In this document: positions 12,491 through 21,497 of the stretch, piece by piece
Layout: the number at the start of each line of letters is the position of its first letter
Position numbering within the stretch: position 1 is the stretch's first letter
Source of the DNA: Siderastrea siderea
Taxonomy: Eukaryota; Cnidaria; Anthozoa; Scleractinia; Rhizangiidae
Direction: 5' to 3'
Length of the DNA stretch: 64,000 nucleotides
Assembly: GCA_964030785.1 (NCBI GenBank)
Contig: OZ034969.1
Location: forward strand, 48,805,701-48,869,700
The notes under the pieces: model-generated
The model's input: the letters and a program-made list of their open reading frames with translations, nothing else
Told to the model about the DNA's origin: nothing
The model's database searches: none
Program-made: the position numbers and the translations under genes

Positions 12491-13170
12491 GGTTAGTCGG
12501 GACCTTCACGGGTGTCCTCCGGGAAAAAATTCGTATGCGCGCCATTTTAAAGGAAAACAAGGCAATATATATATCGTTGGAAAGGTTAATGAATGTAGGT
12601 TTCGGAAAAAAATACGAATTGCCTGTTTCTTCAATTCCCCAAACGAAAATTGCAAATAACCGCGAAAATGACCATGCATCATTCAATTGACTAATAGGGT
12701 ATCAAATCCAAGCGCATTGGCAAAATAACTGCACAATGTTAATCACAAAGGATCAATCATCAAAAGTGTGTGAGCATTTTTTGAATTCTGACTGGTTATT
12801 TTTTAATTAATCTGTCAAGTTTAAGCAGCAAAGAAAACGCGATGCGCACTGCATTGAAGAGCGCCATGGGTGAAATATTGTATATTTCAAAAATCCCCGA
12901 CATACTTTGGTTTCACAACATCAAAGGAATATGTTCAGGCCAAATTTCACAGAAATCCGCTGAATTTTGATACCCTGTTTTTTTCGCGGTCATTTTGTAA
13001 TTTTCGTTCGCGGAATTTAGAAAACTGACAATTCGTAATTTTTTTCCGAAATGTACATTTATTAACCTTTCCAACGATATATAGTTTGCTGTGTTTTCCT
13101 TTAAAATGGCGCACATATGAATTTTTGCCCGGAGGACACGGGAGGACACCCACGAAGGTCCGGAGTAACC
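12491..13170. mobile_element. Foldback (long-TIR) element flanked by TTAA
   Basis: Bases 12491-12715 and the reverse complement of 12955-13170 are similar over more than 200 bp. They share GGTTA at the tip, the words GGGTGTCCTCC, GCCATTTTAAAGGAAAAC, ATATATCGTTGGAAAGG and AAATACGAATTG, and a GGTATCAAA near the loop. Each end abuts TTAA (12487-12490 and 13171-13174), as expected for a TTAA-specific piggyBac-type target, although the ends are not canonical. There is no transposase. Confidence 0.75.
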
Positions 13171-13174
13171 TTAA

Positions 13175-13861
13175 GGCCGCGGGTGACAAGCTGCTCATGA
13201 ATAAATTTATAAAGCAAAATTTTGGTGGAGGTCGTACGTTAAAAAGCTTTAGATCTTGATCGATTGGGAGCTGATTTCGTTGAAACTTAATAGAGAGCTT
13301 GAGAAAAGTTGGAAGTGCAACAAGACTGTTTTTCCTTCGATAAATTGTTTTTCTTTGCGATGCTTTGAGCTTCCAAAGTTAAGATTTGTTAAAACGCGAT
13401 TCCGTGTCCAACACTTCTTGATTTTGCCACTAGTTGATCAGTTAAAACCTCTATTGTGTCACAACAGAAGCCGATTTTGTGATTTCAAGTTCCACTGAAA
13501 GTTATAAGCCTTTAAATTAGTAAAATCGTCCTTGTTTAAATTTGACTTAAAACCTCTGTTAAAAAGCCTGTTTGAAAAAAGTGCTTCTGTTGTGACAACC
13601 TACAACACACCTATTTCACCTGTCTGCTGTGCCAGTTCAGGAAATTTTATATCCGCGCTGTATTCTTGGACACAAAATTGGTGGTTTTAGGGCTTCCGAA
13701 GGCTTATCGAAGAAACACGAGTGTTTAAGCCAAGAATATTTTATTATGTAAATTATGGATATAAAAATTACGAAGCTATTGTTAACACTCCAGAAACAAA
13801 CAATAGGTTGCATGCAATCTAAAAAAATCGTGTGTTTTCCGTCGAAAATAAACGAAAGAAA
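13175..13861. other. Non-coding stretch, nothing recognised
   Basis: AT-rich sequence up to the first assembly gap. The 80-codon ORF at 13256-13498 shows no motif or splice context. Confidence 0.4.
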
Positions 13862-14061
13862 NNNNNNNNNNNNNNNNNNNNNNNNNNNNNNNNNNNNNNN
13901 NNNNNNNNNNNNNNNNNNNNNNNNNNNNNNNNNNNNNNNNNNNNNNNNNNNNNNNNNNNNNNNNNNNNNNNNNNNNNNNNNNNNNNNNNNNNNNNNNNNN
14001 NNNNNNNNNNNNNNNNNNNNNNNNNNNNNNNNNNNNNNNNNNNNNNNNNNNNNNNNNNNNN
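13862..14061. other. Assembly gap (200 N)
   Basis: Exactly 200 N. The other gap in the window is also exactly 200 N, so both are probably fixed-length placeholders of unknown true size. Missing APH1 exons could be hidden here. Confidence 0.97.
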
Positions 14062-14655
14062 TAAATGATGTTGTACTGTTGTATCATTGTTTTTACTGAC
14101 CAAGTTTGAGGTCCAGATGAAGATATATTTAATAACAGAGTTCTCTTACAGTGTATTTGTTCACATGTACACGTGGATCACATAAAAAAACAAACAAACA
14201 GACAAAAACAAAACAAAACAAAAAACAAACAAAGAGAGATCCACATGTGATCAAAGAAAAGAATGAAGACAACACAAACATCTACATCTGAATTTAACAA
14301 GCTTGGTCGAAAGGTTTTTATCATCTTTCTTCTAACCAAGAAAATGTCATTTGAAAAAGGTTAATGTGCCCAAGAGGTCCAGAAGAAATTGGGAGGTCCA
14401 GATAAAATTACATAAACCGCTTGGACTGTTCATACAACTAAATAGATTGCATAACTTGGCTGGATTGCATGTTGAGCATAAAACCGCCGGATAAAAAGAT
14501 ATATACAAGCCACAAGTAGTGGACCCCCACAAAACAAAATCCACTACCCAAGGTTATATTTTTTCACTAGTAGCACCTCACTTGGGAAGATGATTTGTGG
14601 TCCAGTTGACAAATTCGCTAACCTTGCTAAGAGAGGGCTTTGGCCAGATATATAT

Positions 14656-14804
14656 ATATTATTTGCCGGCCTTGGTCGGTCCGTATTGAGAAAAACTGTG
14701 CCAGAGGTCTTGAGTACGGCCCGAGGCCGCAGGCCGAGGGCCGTGCTCAAGACCGAGGGCACAGTTTTTCTCAATACGGACCGACCAAGGCCGGCAAATA
14801 ATAT
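14656..14804. repeat. Near-perfect GC-rich palindrome
   Basis: The left arm ATATTATTTGCCGGCCTTGG continues through TCGGTCCGTATTGAG and AAAAACTGTGCC. It pairs with the right arm over about 70 bases with only a few mismatches near the centre. The centre is rich in GGCC/CTCGG words. It is likely a foldback MITE or a recently formed inverted duplication. The overlapping ORFs on both strands look alike because the sequence is self-complementary; they are not genes. Confidence 0.85.
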
Positions 14805-15174
14805 TTTTATTTTTTTCTTGTTGTTTTTCAAAAGTTAAACGTGTCTTGTTGTTTTCGGAAAGCAACGTTTTGCAAGCGCGCGTAAAATGAACCATGAAAC
14901 GAAGCCGTTTGTGACACCAGAGCAGCAAAATACGCTTTTTTACTCTGTTAAAACTCAGAAATCACAGGAAGCAATATAACTAAAAGAAACCCCTTTATTT
15001 TCCCAAATTTCGATACATGTAGCTAACTCCTGCTCGATTTACTCGAGCCGTACCGTTGACCGCGGTCAAGATCGGAAAATTCCGCCCGTTCCCGGAACCA
15101 ATCAGATTGCAGGATTTGGTTCATCTTGCCCACTCACGCGCTGAGAAAAAAATAAAATATTACATGAAACTTAC
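14805..15174. other. APH1 intron 4 start, no further exon found
   Basis: Downstream of APH1 exon 4 on the minus strand. I searched for the TGGGG codon pair of the conserved Trp-Gly of APH-1 helix 5 and for the Asn-Pro-Trp-Tyr-like block and found neither. Confidence 0.4.
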
Positions 15175-15297
15175 CTGAGACAATAAGGAAATTCTGAGGG
15201 TCATCTTGCAGACCTAAAGATCCTGGACCAGTGATATCTGCCAGTACATTAACCATGGCAAAAAGACCGCTTATTATACCATACCCTAGACCAGAGA
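15175..15297 (-). CDS. APH1: APH1 exon 4
   Basis: Acceptor TTTTCAG, donor TCAG|GTAAGT. It encodes SGLGYGIISGLFAMVNVLAD followed by ITGPGSLGLQDDPQNFLIVS, the most recognisable part of the family. Confidence 0.9.
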
Positions 15298-16351
15298 CTG
15301 AAAATAACAATCATGATATCAATATTGAAGGGATGCCGGGATGGAAAAAAGCATTAGTGATGATTTTAGGCAAGAAAAAGGATAAAATTTTGGTAAAAAA
15401 TTTTGTCTCAAGTGAACAATTCGTACAGACCAGTGTTTCAGGTAAATTTTAAAGGCAACGATTCTTACATTACAAGTTGCTTTCTTACAATTCCAGTTAC
15501 TTGTGAACAAAATAACACTGTAGTAATGTTAGCTACTTTTATTGAAGATATTATCGTTCACTGCCATCATCAACTTCTCTTTATGGCTTCCACTGCTAGT
15601 GGAAGGAATAGGTCTGAATTAATAAGTTTGATTGAGAAGGTTTCATTTTTTTTAGTATTTATATTTTGTTGCATCAGTGATTTTAATTACTGTAAACATG
15701 ATTTCCCTGTCACTAAATAACACAACTACTGACCAGTCAGGGAACAAAGACTGGTACAGTAATTTACCGCTCAGCATCACTGTACTAACCATACGCAATT
15801 CTGTGCTTCCTCAGTGGGTCTGACTGGTGATTGATGATTGAAAGAAGACCTTCATCTGCTTTCCTGAAAAAAAAAAAAAGATGTTGGAAGATAATAAGGG
15901 GGTACTACCCTGTACAATGTTTTGTACATTGTTAGCCTGCCTTTAATTACAAGTACTTTGTCCTAAAAACAACTAATAAATAAAAGTAAAAGAAGAATTA
16001 TTTTATTTGTTCCTTGTCTCTGGCTCTGTTTTTCTTTCTTTGTTTTCATGAGCCACATGCTTGATCATGTGGTGATATTGTGTGGTACCACAAAATATCC
16101 ATACCCACCCATGGACGGTTCTTGAAAATTCTGAGGGGTTGGGAGGTTTCAAAAGCCAAACTTTTTAAAGGAAAGCAAGCAGATAAACTGGTATTTTTCA
16201 GAAGGGTGGGGGTGGGGTTTAAACCAAAAACCATCCGTATGGATATTTTCTGGAAAAACACATTGCAAGAAGAAATTAGATGCTGATTCATAAAACAAAC
16301 CCAGTCAATTTGTTACCCATTCGCAGCACAAATGTGAAACAACCATATTGT

Positions 16352-16382
<31 letters not shown>

Positions 16383-19300
16383 ACGGAAGGTCACGGGAAA
16401 TTCCGAGGGGGAGGGAGTTTCAAAGGCACAAATTTCCGAGGGGAGCGGGGGGTTCATAGGAAGCTCTTTTTCCAGAGGGTGAAGAAACACGAAAAAATTG
16501 AAAGCAACGCACGATTGATCCCAAGCACGAAGTAACACCTACGTAGGCTGTTTTGACCTTCAAAACTACGCAAATATGTTGACCGAAATGCCAAATTTTG
16601 CGACTTTGATTTGTATGAAATTTCGGTAGACCTGATAATAATAATATTAACAATGTTTAATACTTCTATAGCGCTTTTTACATTCACATATGATCAAAAG
16701 TGCTTTACAAACTTCAAAAATCCTCTCTAATAATAAATTACATGATTTAAATGAAATTATCTGATTTGCATATTTGCATTTACGGAAAATTGCGTGTCTC
16801 CTTGGCCTTCGGTGAATATTGCACCGTTTTCAATCCTTTCAATGGGAGTGTTTTTCGTTAAACACCAAAGTTGTTTAAACAAATACAAAAATATTTTTAT
16901 CGCGCAATCCAGCAAAGGGTTTTCAACCACTTTTCACCGGATATCACTGAGATAGAATTGTTGCGTTACATAAACAGTGACGTTCATAATTTGAAAAGGT
17001 CAGATTTCACGCATTCAGCAAATTTGATGCATTTTTGAACTGAACCTAAAAGTTCAGCCTAATTATTAGCTATTTCTTACAAATTCTTTTACAGTTGTCA
17101 TTATCTTTGAGTTTCCATTTGACCTTCATTTACTATTTCAATTTTAAACAAAGGATAAAGTGCAGGAAGAAAGGTTCGATTTGTTATCCCTCTGTGCAAT
17201 TTATTTTTAGACTCACGGTATGCAAATTCACTTGTGCATAACCCCAGGAAGAAAGGTGCTATTTTACTCTAATTCTCTTTCGAACATCATAACCGTCGAT
17301 TTTTAGTTTAATTTACATTCAACAGTTTCGCTTTTGACGGCAGGTTTGAGTGTGGCAAACAGAATTTCAATTCTCAAAATTTTGGCTTCATTGTTTACGT
17401 CGCATTTGGCACGCAAATTATTCGCGGCAACCGGCTCAGCACTAATGTTAATAGAACGTTACAACACTCGGTTTAAACAAATTTTCGTGAAAAACATAGA
17501 ACATTTCAAACCCGATAGCAAACGTTAAAAATGGATGTTATAATAGTAAATGTTACAACAAAAACCATGTTCGCGTAACATGGAAATTCCTGGGGGGAGG
17601 GGGGGTCATCAAAGACCCCCTTGGAATGGAAATTCCTAAGGGGTGGGGGGATGCAAACCAAAAACCTTCCGTGGGAGGGGTATGGATATTTTCTGGAACC
17701 ACACATTTTCTCACCTCATTATTTTGTAGAAAGCCAGTCTAAATAGTTCCTGGAATATGACAGAGAATGTAATACCAAATGCCAGCTGTTTCTTAAGAGG
17801 TGACACCACAGTCCACCAGATTGAAGAAAGCAGCAGTGATAGTAACCAGAAAAATGCACTGTGAAGGCAAGGGAAATGTTTACAACTTTAAACCTCTACT
17901 GTGTTTTTGTGGGCAAACTTTACTCAATTGCAACCCTTTGCCTCATTTCCAACCCTGTTTAATTAGTAACTCCAGGGTTAATTCTCCTCCCAACAATGAC
18001 TAGAAATTGGGCCTAGTGCAACTAATGCCAAAGATCAGAACAAAGTTCATATACAAAATGTTATCTACATGTATGAGTATTTTTCACGTTTACCTTTTAT
18101 GTCTGGCAGTGATGCAGAACAATTAAATTTGCAATTATAGTTTTTAAGGTCGGAGCAACTGTGGAAATACAAGGCTTTTTTTGAAGCATTCCTGATGTGG
18201 TTTAAAAGGCTCCTCATTTAAGGAAATCAAATGATCAAAGCAAACATTACCCTTAAGCTGTAGTCAAGCTGACAAACAATACAGTCGAAGCTCTTCTTGC
18301 GACCAGCTCTAGTTACATTACTGGCATTCTGAAACCCTGTTTATTGTCACTTAAACTCTCTAACGCTCCTGTAAGCGACTGTGACCACCGTTGTCAATTA
18401 CCGACTGGTCTTCTCCTTCATTTTTAAGTTCTCGTAAGCAACTACTCAGTCAACACTTAAATAAAAGCATTCACTTCTTGATCAGATTTGGAGTAGTACA
18501 TAACATAAGTGCTACTGGTTCTTTGACTTGTACACATGTGAAACTCTTCTGTGATAGGCAATAAAAAACTATTTTACATTATTACCACAATACCCTTAAG
18601 TAGTAACCATCAAGATATGTCAAGCTTTCTGCCAAAACTCTCGTAAGCTACCATCCTTTGTTTTATCACTTGATCGCTTACAAGAGTCCATTCTTGTAAG
18701 CAGCACGCCCTAGTTGCGACCACTTTTCTGAATTCTTGAGGTGGCAGCTTACAAGTGCTTTGACTGTATTTAAGTCCTAGTTATGATACCTGAGTTACAG
18801 ATTTGGTGTGTTAGATACTATTCAAATTTAGTGGCTTAGCAGCTGGCCAGCTTGTCAGTTGATGAAACACTTAATAAAACGAGGAAGGTGTATTTTTCAG
18901 TGGCACATTGTCATGTCAGATCATCAGTCACTGACGAGCCATTAAAACCAGCTCAAGAGTGCATCTGAGAGAGTAGCCCTGTATCCTATATTTTACCCTG
19001 AAAATTGAACAACAAACTACAAATCTCTGCACCATCTTACCAGGGTGCATTTTGTGCAGGTTCTAGCATAATTATGATCTTTGATGAATGAGGTTTCAAA
19101 TTTTAGTTTTTTTAGGTCTTAGGCCCTTTTGCGGACAGCCCTGACATGGTTTTAGCATGGGATTCACATGGTTTATAACGTGGTACTTCTATTGTTTACT
19201 GAAAATCTTATGACCATGGGTCATGACTTTGATTGAGTCTTGACTGTAGGTTATATTCTTGAGACCACCAGACACATACTGTATCCGGTAACTCAAGTCA

Positions 19301-19770
19301 TATCTAATAACGTAAAATTACGCTGTTCTCGACATGTACAATGTAAACTGTATTCCATTTGTCCCAACAGACGCCCTTCCCCCATCCAACCCTTCCCCCC
19401 CTCCCCCTCCACAAAATGAAAAGAAAAAAATGGTCGTGGTGTTTTCTTTCACCTTGAGAGACCTCTGCTAGCAGGGAAGTCGTTCGTTACAGATTTTTAA
19501 GCTAAACAAACTTGAACTACTGTTAATAATAATTAATCATTATCTATGGCCAGACCGCGATGGCCTCATAAACTATACTTCCCAATAGTTGTACCTTTTG
19601 GCATCCTCTACCTTTCACATGGACGACTAGTACTATTAAAAGAAAACTTGACCTTACCTTGCGATCAGAACGATCACTTGCTCGGCATCTTTGGCTACAG
19701 TGAGAGAAAATAACGCCAAAGCCGGTCCAAAGGCTATAAAAGCGCAACCAAAGAAAACCATAAGAGTCAT
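15175..19770 (-). CDS. APH1: APH-1, gamma-secretase subunit (partial, four exons)
   Basis: APH-1 is a multi-pass membrane scaffold of the gamma-secretase complex (with presenilin, nicastrin and PEN-2), which cleaves Notch, APP and other type I proteins. Four exons read in consistent phase: 19658-19770, 17715-17858, 15790-15863 and 15175-15297. The start MTLMVFFGCAFIAFGPALAL matches the conserved N-terminal helix of the family. Exon 2 gives helix 2, a loop with LKKQLAFG, and FQELFRLAFYK. Exon 3 gives KADEGLLSIINHQSDPLRK. Exon 4 contains SGLGYGIISGLFAMVNVLAD, the conserved GxGxGxxxG-type helix-packing motif, and ends near DDPQNFLIVS in phase 1. All donors are GT and all acceptors AG. The exons for the last helices were not found in 1-15174; they lie in the N gap, beyond the window, or are too diverged to spot. 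The start is head to head with the F-box gene. Confidence 0.9.
15298..15789. other. APH1 intron 3
   Basis: The short intron between exons 3 and 4. The 105-codon plus-strand ORF within it is not supported by any family feature. Confidence 0.6.
15790..15863 (-). CDS. APH1: APH1 exon 3
   Basis: Preceded by a long T tract and CAG; donor TATG|GTTAGT. It encodes the cytosolic loop KADEGLLSIINHQSDPLRKH and the RIAY that starts the next helix. Confidence 0.88.
16079..16262. mobile_element. Short TIR element in APH1 intron 2
   Basis: The left end TGTGTGGTACCACAAAATAT and right end (reverse complement) TGTGTTTTTCCAGAAAATAT share ATATCCATAC and flank a G/T-rich core. Same family as the larger element at 16349-17705. 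Confidence 0.7.
16349..17705. mobile_element. 1.36-kb TIR element in APH1 intron 2
   Basis: The termini TGTGTGGTTCCAGAAAATAT, followed by CCATACCCC and CACGGAAGGT, occur in inverted orientation at both ends with arms of about 40 bp. A second inverted pair, GGAAATTCC within G-rich tracts, lies just inside. There is no transposase. The right tip ends nine bases before the APH1 exon 2 donor. A related fragment occurs at about 61909-61950. Confidence 0.75.
17715..17858 (-). CDS. APH1: APH1 exon 2
   Basis: Acceptor TTCACAG and donor ATGAG|GTGAGAAAA. It encodes AFFWLLSLLLSSIWWTVVSP, then LKKQLAFGITFSVIFQELFR and LAFYKIM. A transposon end begins only ten nucleotides into the following intron. Confidence 0.9.
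18280..18768. mobile_element. Pogo/Tigger-like MITE in APH1 intron 1
   Basis: It begins TACAGTCGAAGCTCTTCTTG and ends GTGCTTTGACTGTA, an inverted TACAGTC tip at TA. It contains repeated CTCGTAAGC and GTAAGC words. The TACAGTC ends and TA junctions suggest the Tc1/mariner-pogo superfamily. No transposase is present. Confidence 0.6.
19658..19770 (-). CDS. APH1: APH1 exon 1
   Basis: Start codon at 19770; 37 codons plus 2 nt, ending GCAAG|GTAAGG. It encodes the first transmembrane helix and a VAKDAEQVIVLIA loop. In-frame codons further upstream belong to the 5' UTR and promoter; this Met was chosen because the family begins immediately before the FFGC motif. Confidence 0.9.
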
Positions 19771-20069
19771 CTCGACGTATTTAAAGTGAAAAAGAAAGGG
19801 TAGTTTCTCGAGAAGAATTCTGAAAGCGACAAAATGACAAGCTATTCCACTGTTTCCGCCATTTTGATTTGATATCGGAAACCTGACGTCATGTGACGTA
19901 CTAATCGATAATTCTTCGACTCGTCGGAAGAACTCGGAGGACAAAAGCAAACAACGGCGAGCATCTGAATGTAAATAAAAAAATTGGGGAAAACACTGAG
20001 GACAAAAGATCACCCTTGCCGGTACGTGGACATTTCTTCTGTAATTTCCGCAGCCTCACTGACCAGATC
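19771..20069. promoter_or_regulatory. Bidirectional promoter between APH1 and the F-box gene
   Basis: The two start codons face away from each other 299 bp apart, so this interval must hold both 5' UTRs and probably a shared promoter. A full palindromic CRE/ATF-type TGACGTCA lies at 19883-19890, followed by a second TGACGTA half-site. CCGCCATTTTG at 19856-19866 resembles a YY1 site. No TATA box sits at a convincing distance. Factor binding is inferred from motif identity only. Confidence 0.65.
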
Positions 20070-21497
20070 ATGGAGTATGAAAGCCACGAGCATTGTGAGA
20101 ACTGCGTGAAGCTCTACTGCAGCGCCCCAAGTGGCTGTAAAATGTTGTTGTGTGAGTACGGATGTAGCGCTCAGTTGCATGGCTGTAAAATGAAAGACCA
20201 CAAGAATGTTTGCCAGAAGTGTCGAATTCCTTGTATAAATTCAGACTACGGATGTCCAGCTGTTATCACAAGAGACATTTTGAGATCTCATTTACAGCAC
20301 TGTCCGGCCAGTGTAATTTTTTGCACAATGGAGTGGAATCGCTACCCGGTTTATTCAAAAGCGCGTTTGAGTTGGGTGCCGTTTTTTCAGCCGAACCCGG
20401 TGCTTGTGAAAGGCCATCTGGATGTAGAACTGGCCTTTAGGGACCAGAGAATACTTCGGGATGTTTTTAGACGTCGATGTAAGAAAGGAAAAGCTAAAGT
20501 TGAGCTGTTGAGAACGTCACCCACAAACACGCCAAAACAGCATGGTTCTAATAATGGCAACCTGCCGGCCTTGAAATCGGACTCGAGGAAGCTGGCGATG
20601 GCTTTAGCATTGTCTTCGTTGGAGAATAAGCTACGTACACAGCACGATGGTGGGGAATATTCAGGTGGAGAGACTGAGAATGAAAGTTTTCTCGAGGCCG
20701 AAAATGATCATGTAAGCAAAAATGTTTGTGATGTGTTTTCTGAAGAGAGACTTGAGTCAAGTGATGATCTTGAAAACACTCATACGGAAATAGAACTTCA
20801 CAGGTTGCAATTAGCTGAAGATGATGACACTAAGGGTGTTGAACAAGAAGAGGCCCCTTTCAGCTGCTATGACAGTGACATCCCACCCCCTCCGAACCAC
20901 CTTCCAATCTACCTTGACAAGCCCCTGGGTCTGAATGTGGTTGTCGAAACCCTACCCAAATTCCAGAAGCAGTTACCAATGTATTCCATACCATGTAACC
21001 AGGTGTTCCGCCGTGATGAGTACAGCGGCCACTTCAAGAATGTACATAGCGACATACAGGGTGGTCTGAATGGATGGTTGGAGCATCGTTGCCCCCTAGC
21101 GCAGTATGGCTGCACCTTTGTTCGGTATAGGCTCCTCCCGCATAGCCAGAATGGGGCTGTGATATTTGATCAAGAGCTTGGAAGCTTTGGTATTAGACCA
21201 TGTGACGGTGTAAACAGTGTTGGACAACATGCCAGTTCATTTACAGAAAGTACTCAAGAGTGTAGCACTGAATTACCTGCTAAAAATTCCTTGGATTTAC
21301 TGACATCTCTGCCATTGGAAATCTTGGAAAAGATTGCCAGCCACTTAGATGGGTTCAGCTTGTGCAACTTTTCTTGCACTTGTAAACTTGTCAGAGAGAT
21401 TTGTAGGAACGTGCTGGAAACTAAAGGAATGGTAGTACTTGAGTGGGAAAAGAGGATCTATGACACCGGCAGCTGGTCTTGGAGGATAAGACAGAAG
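20070..21497 (+). CDS. FBXO30: F-box gene exon 1 (zinc finger to F-box)
   Basis: Carries the start, both Cys/His blocks and the whole F-box. Reading beyond 21497 runs into intron and stops at 21614. Confidence 0.88.

Noticed and set aside
13755..14103. ORFs running across the N gap
   Set aside because: Mostly X residues; they exist only because N does not produce stop codons.
14544..14838. Pair of near-identical ORFs on opposite strands
   Set aside because: Expected from a palindrome; not evidence of coding.
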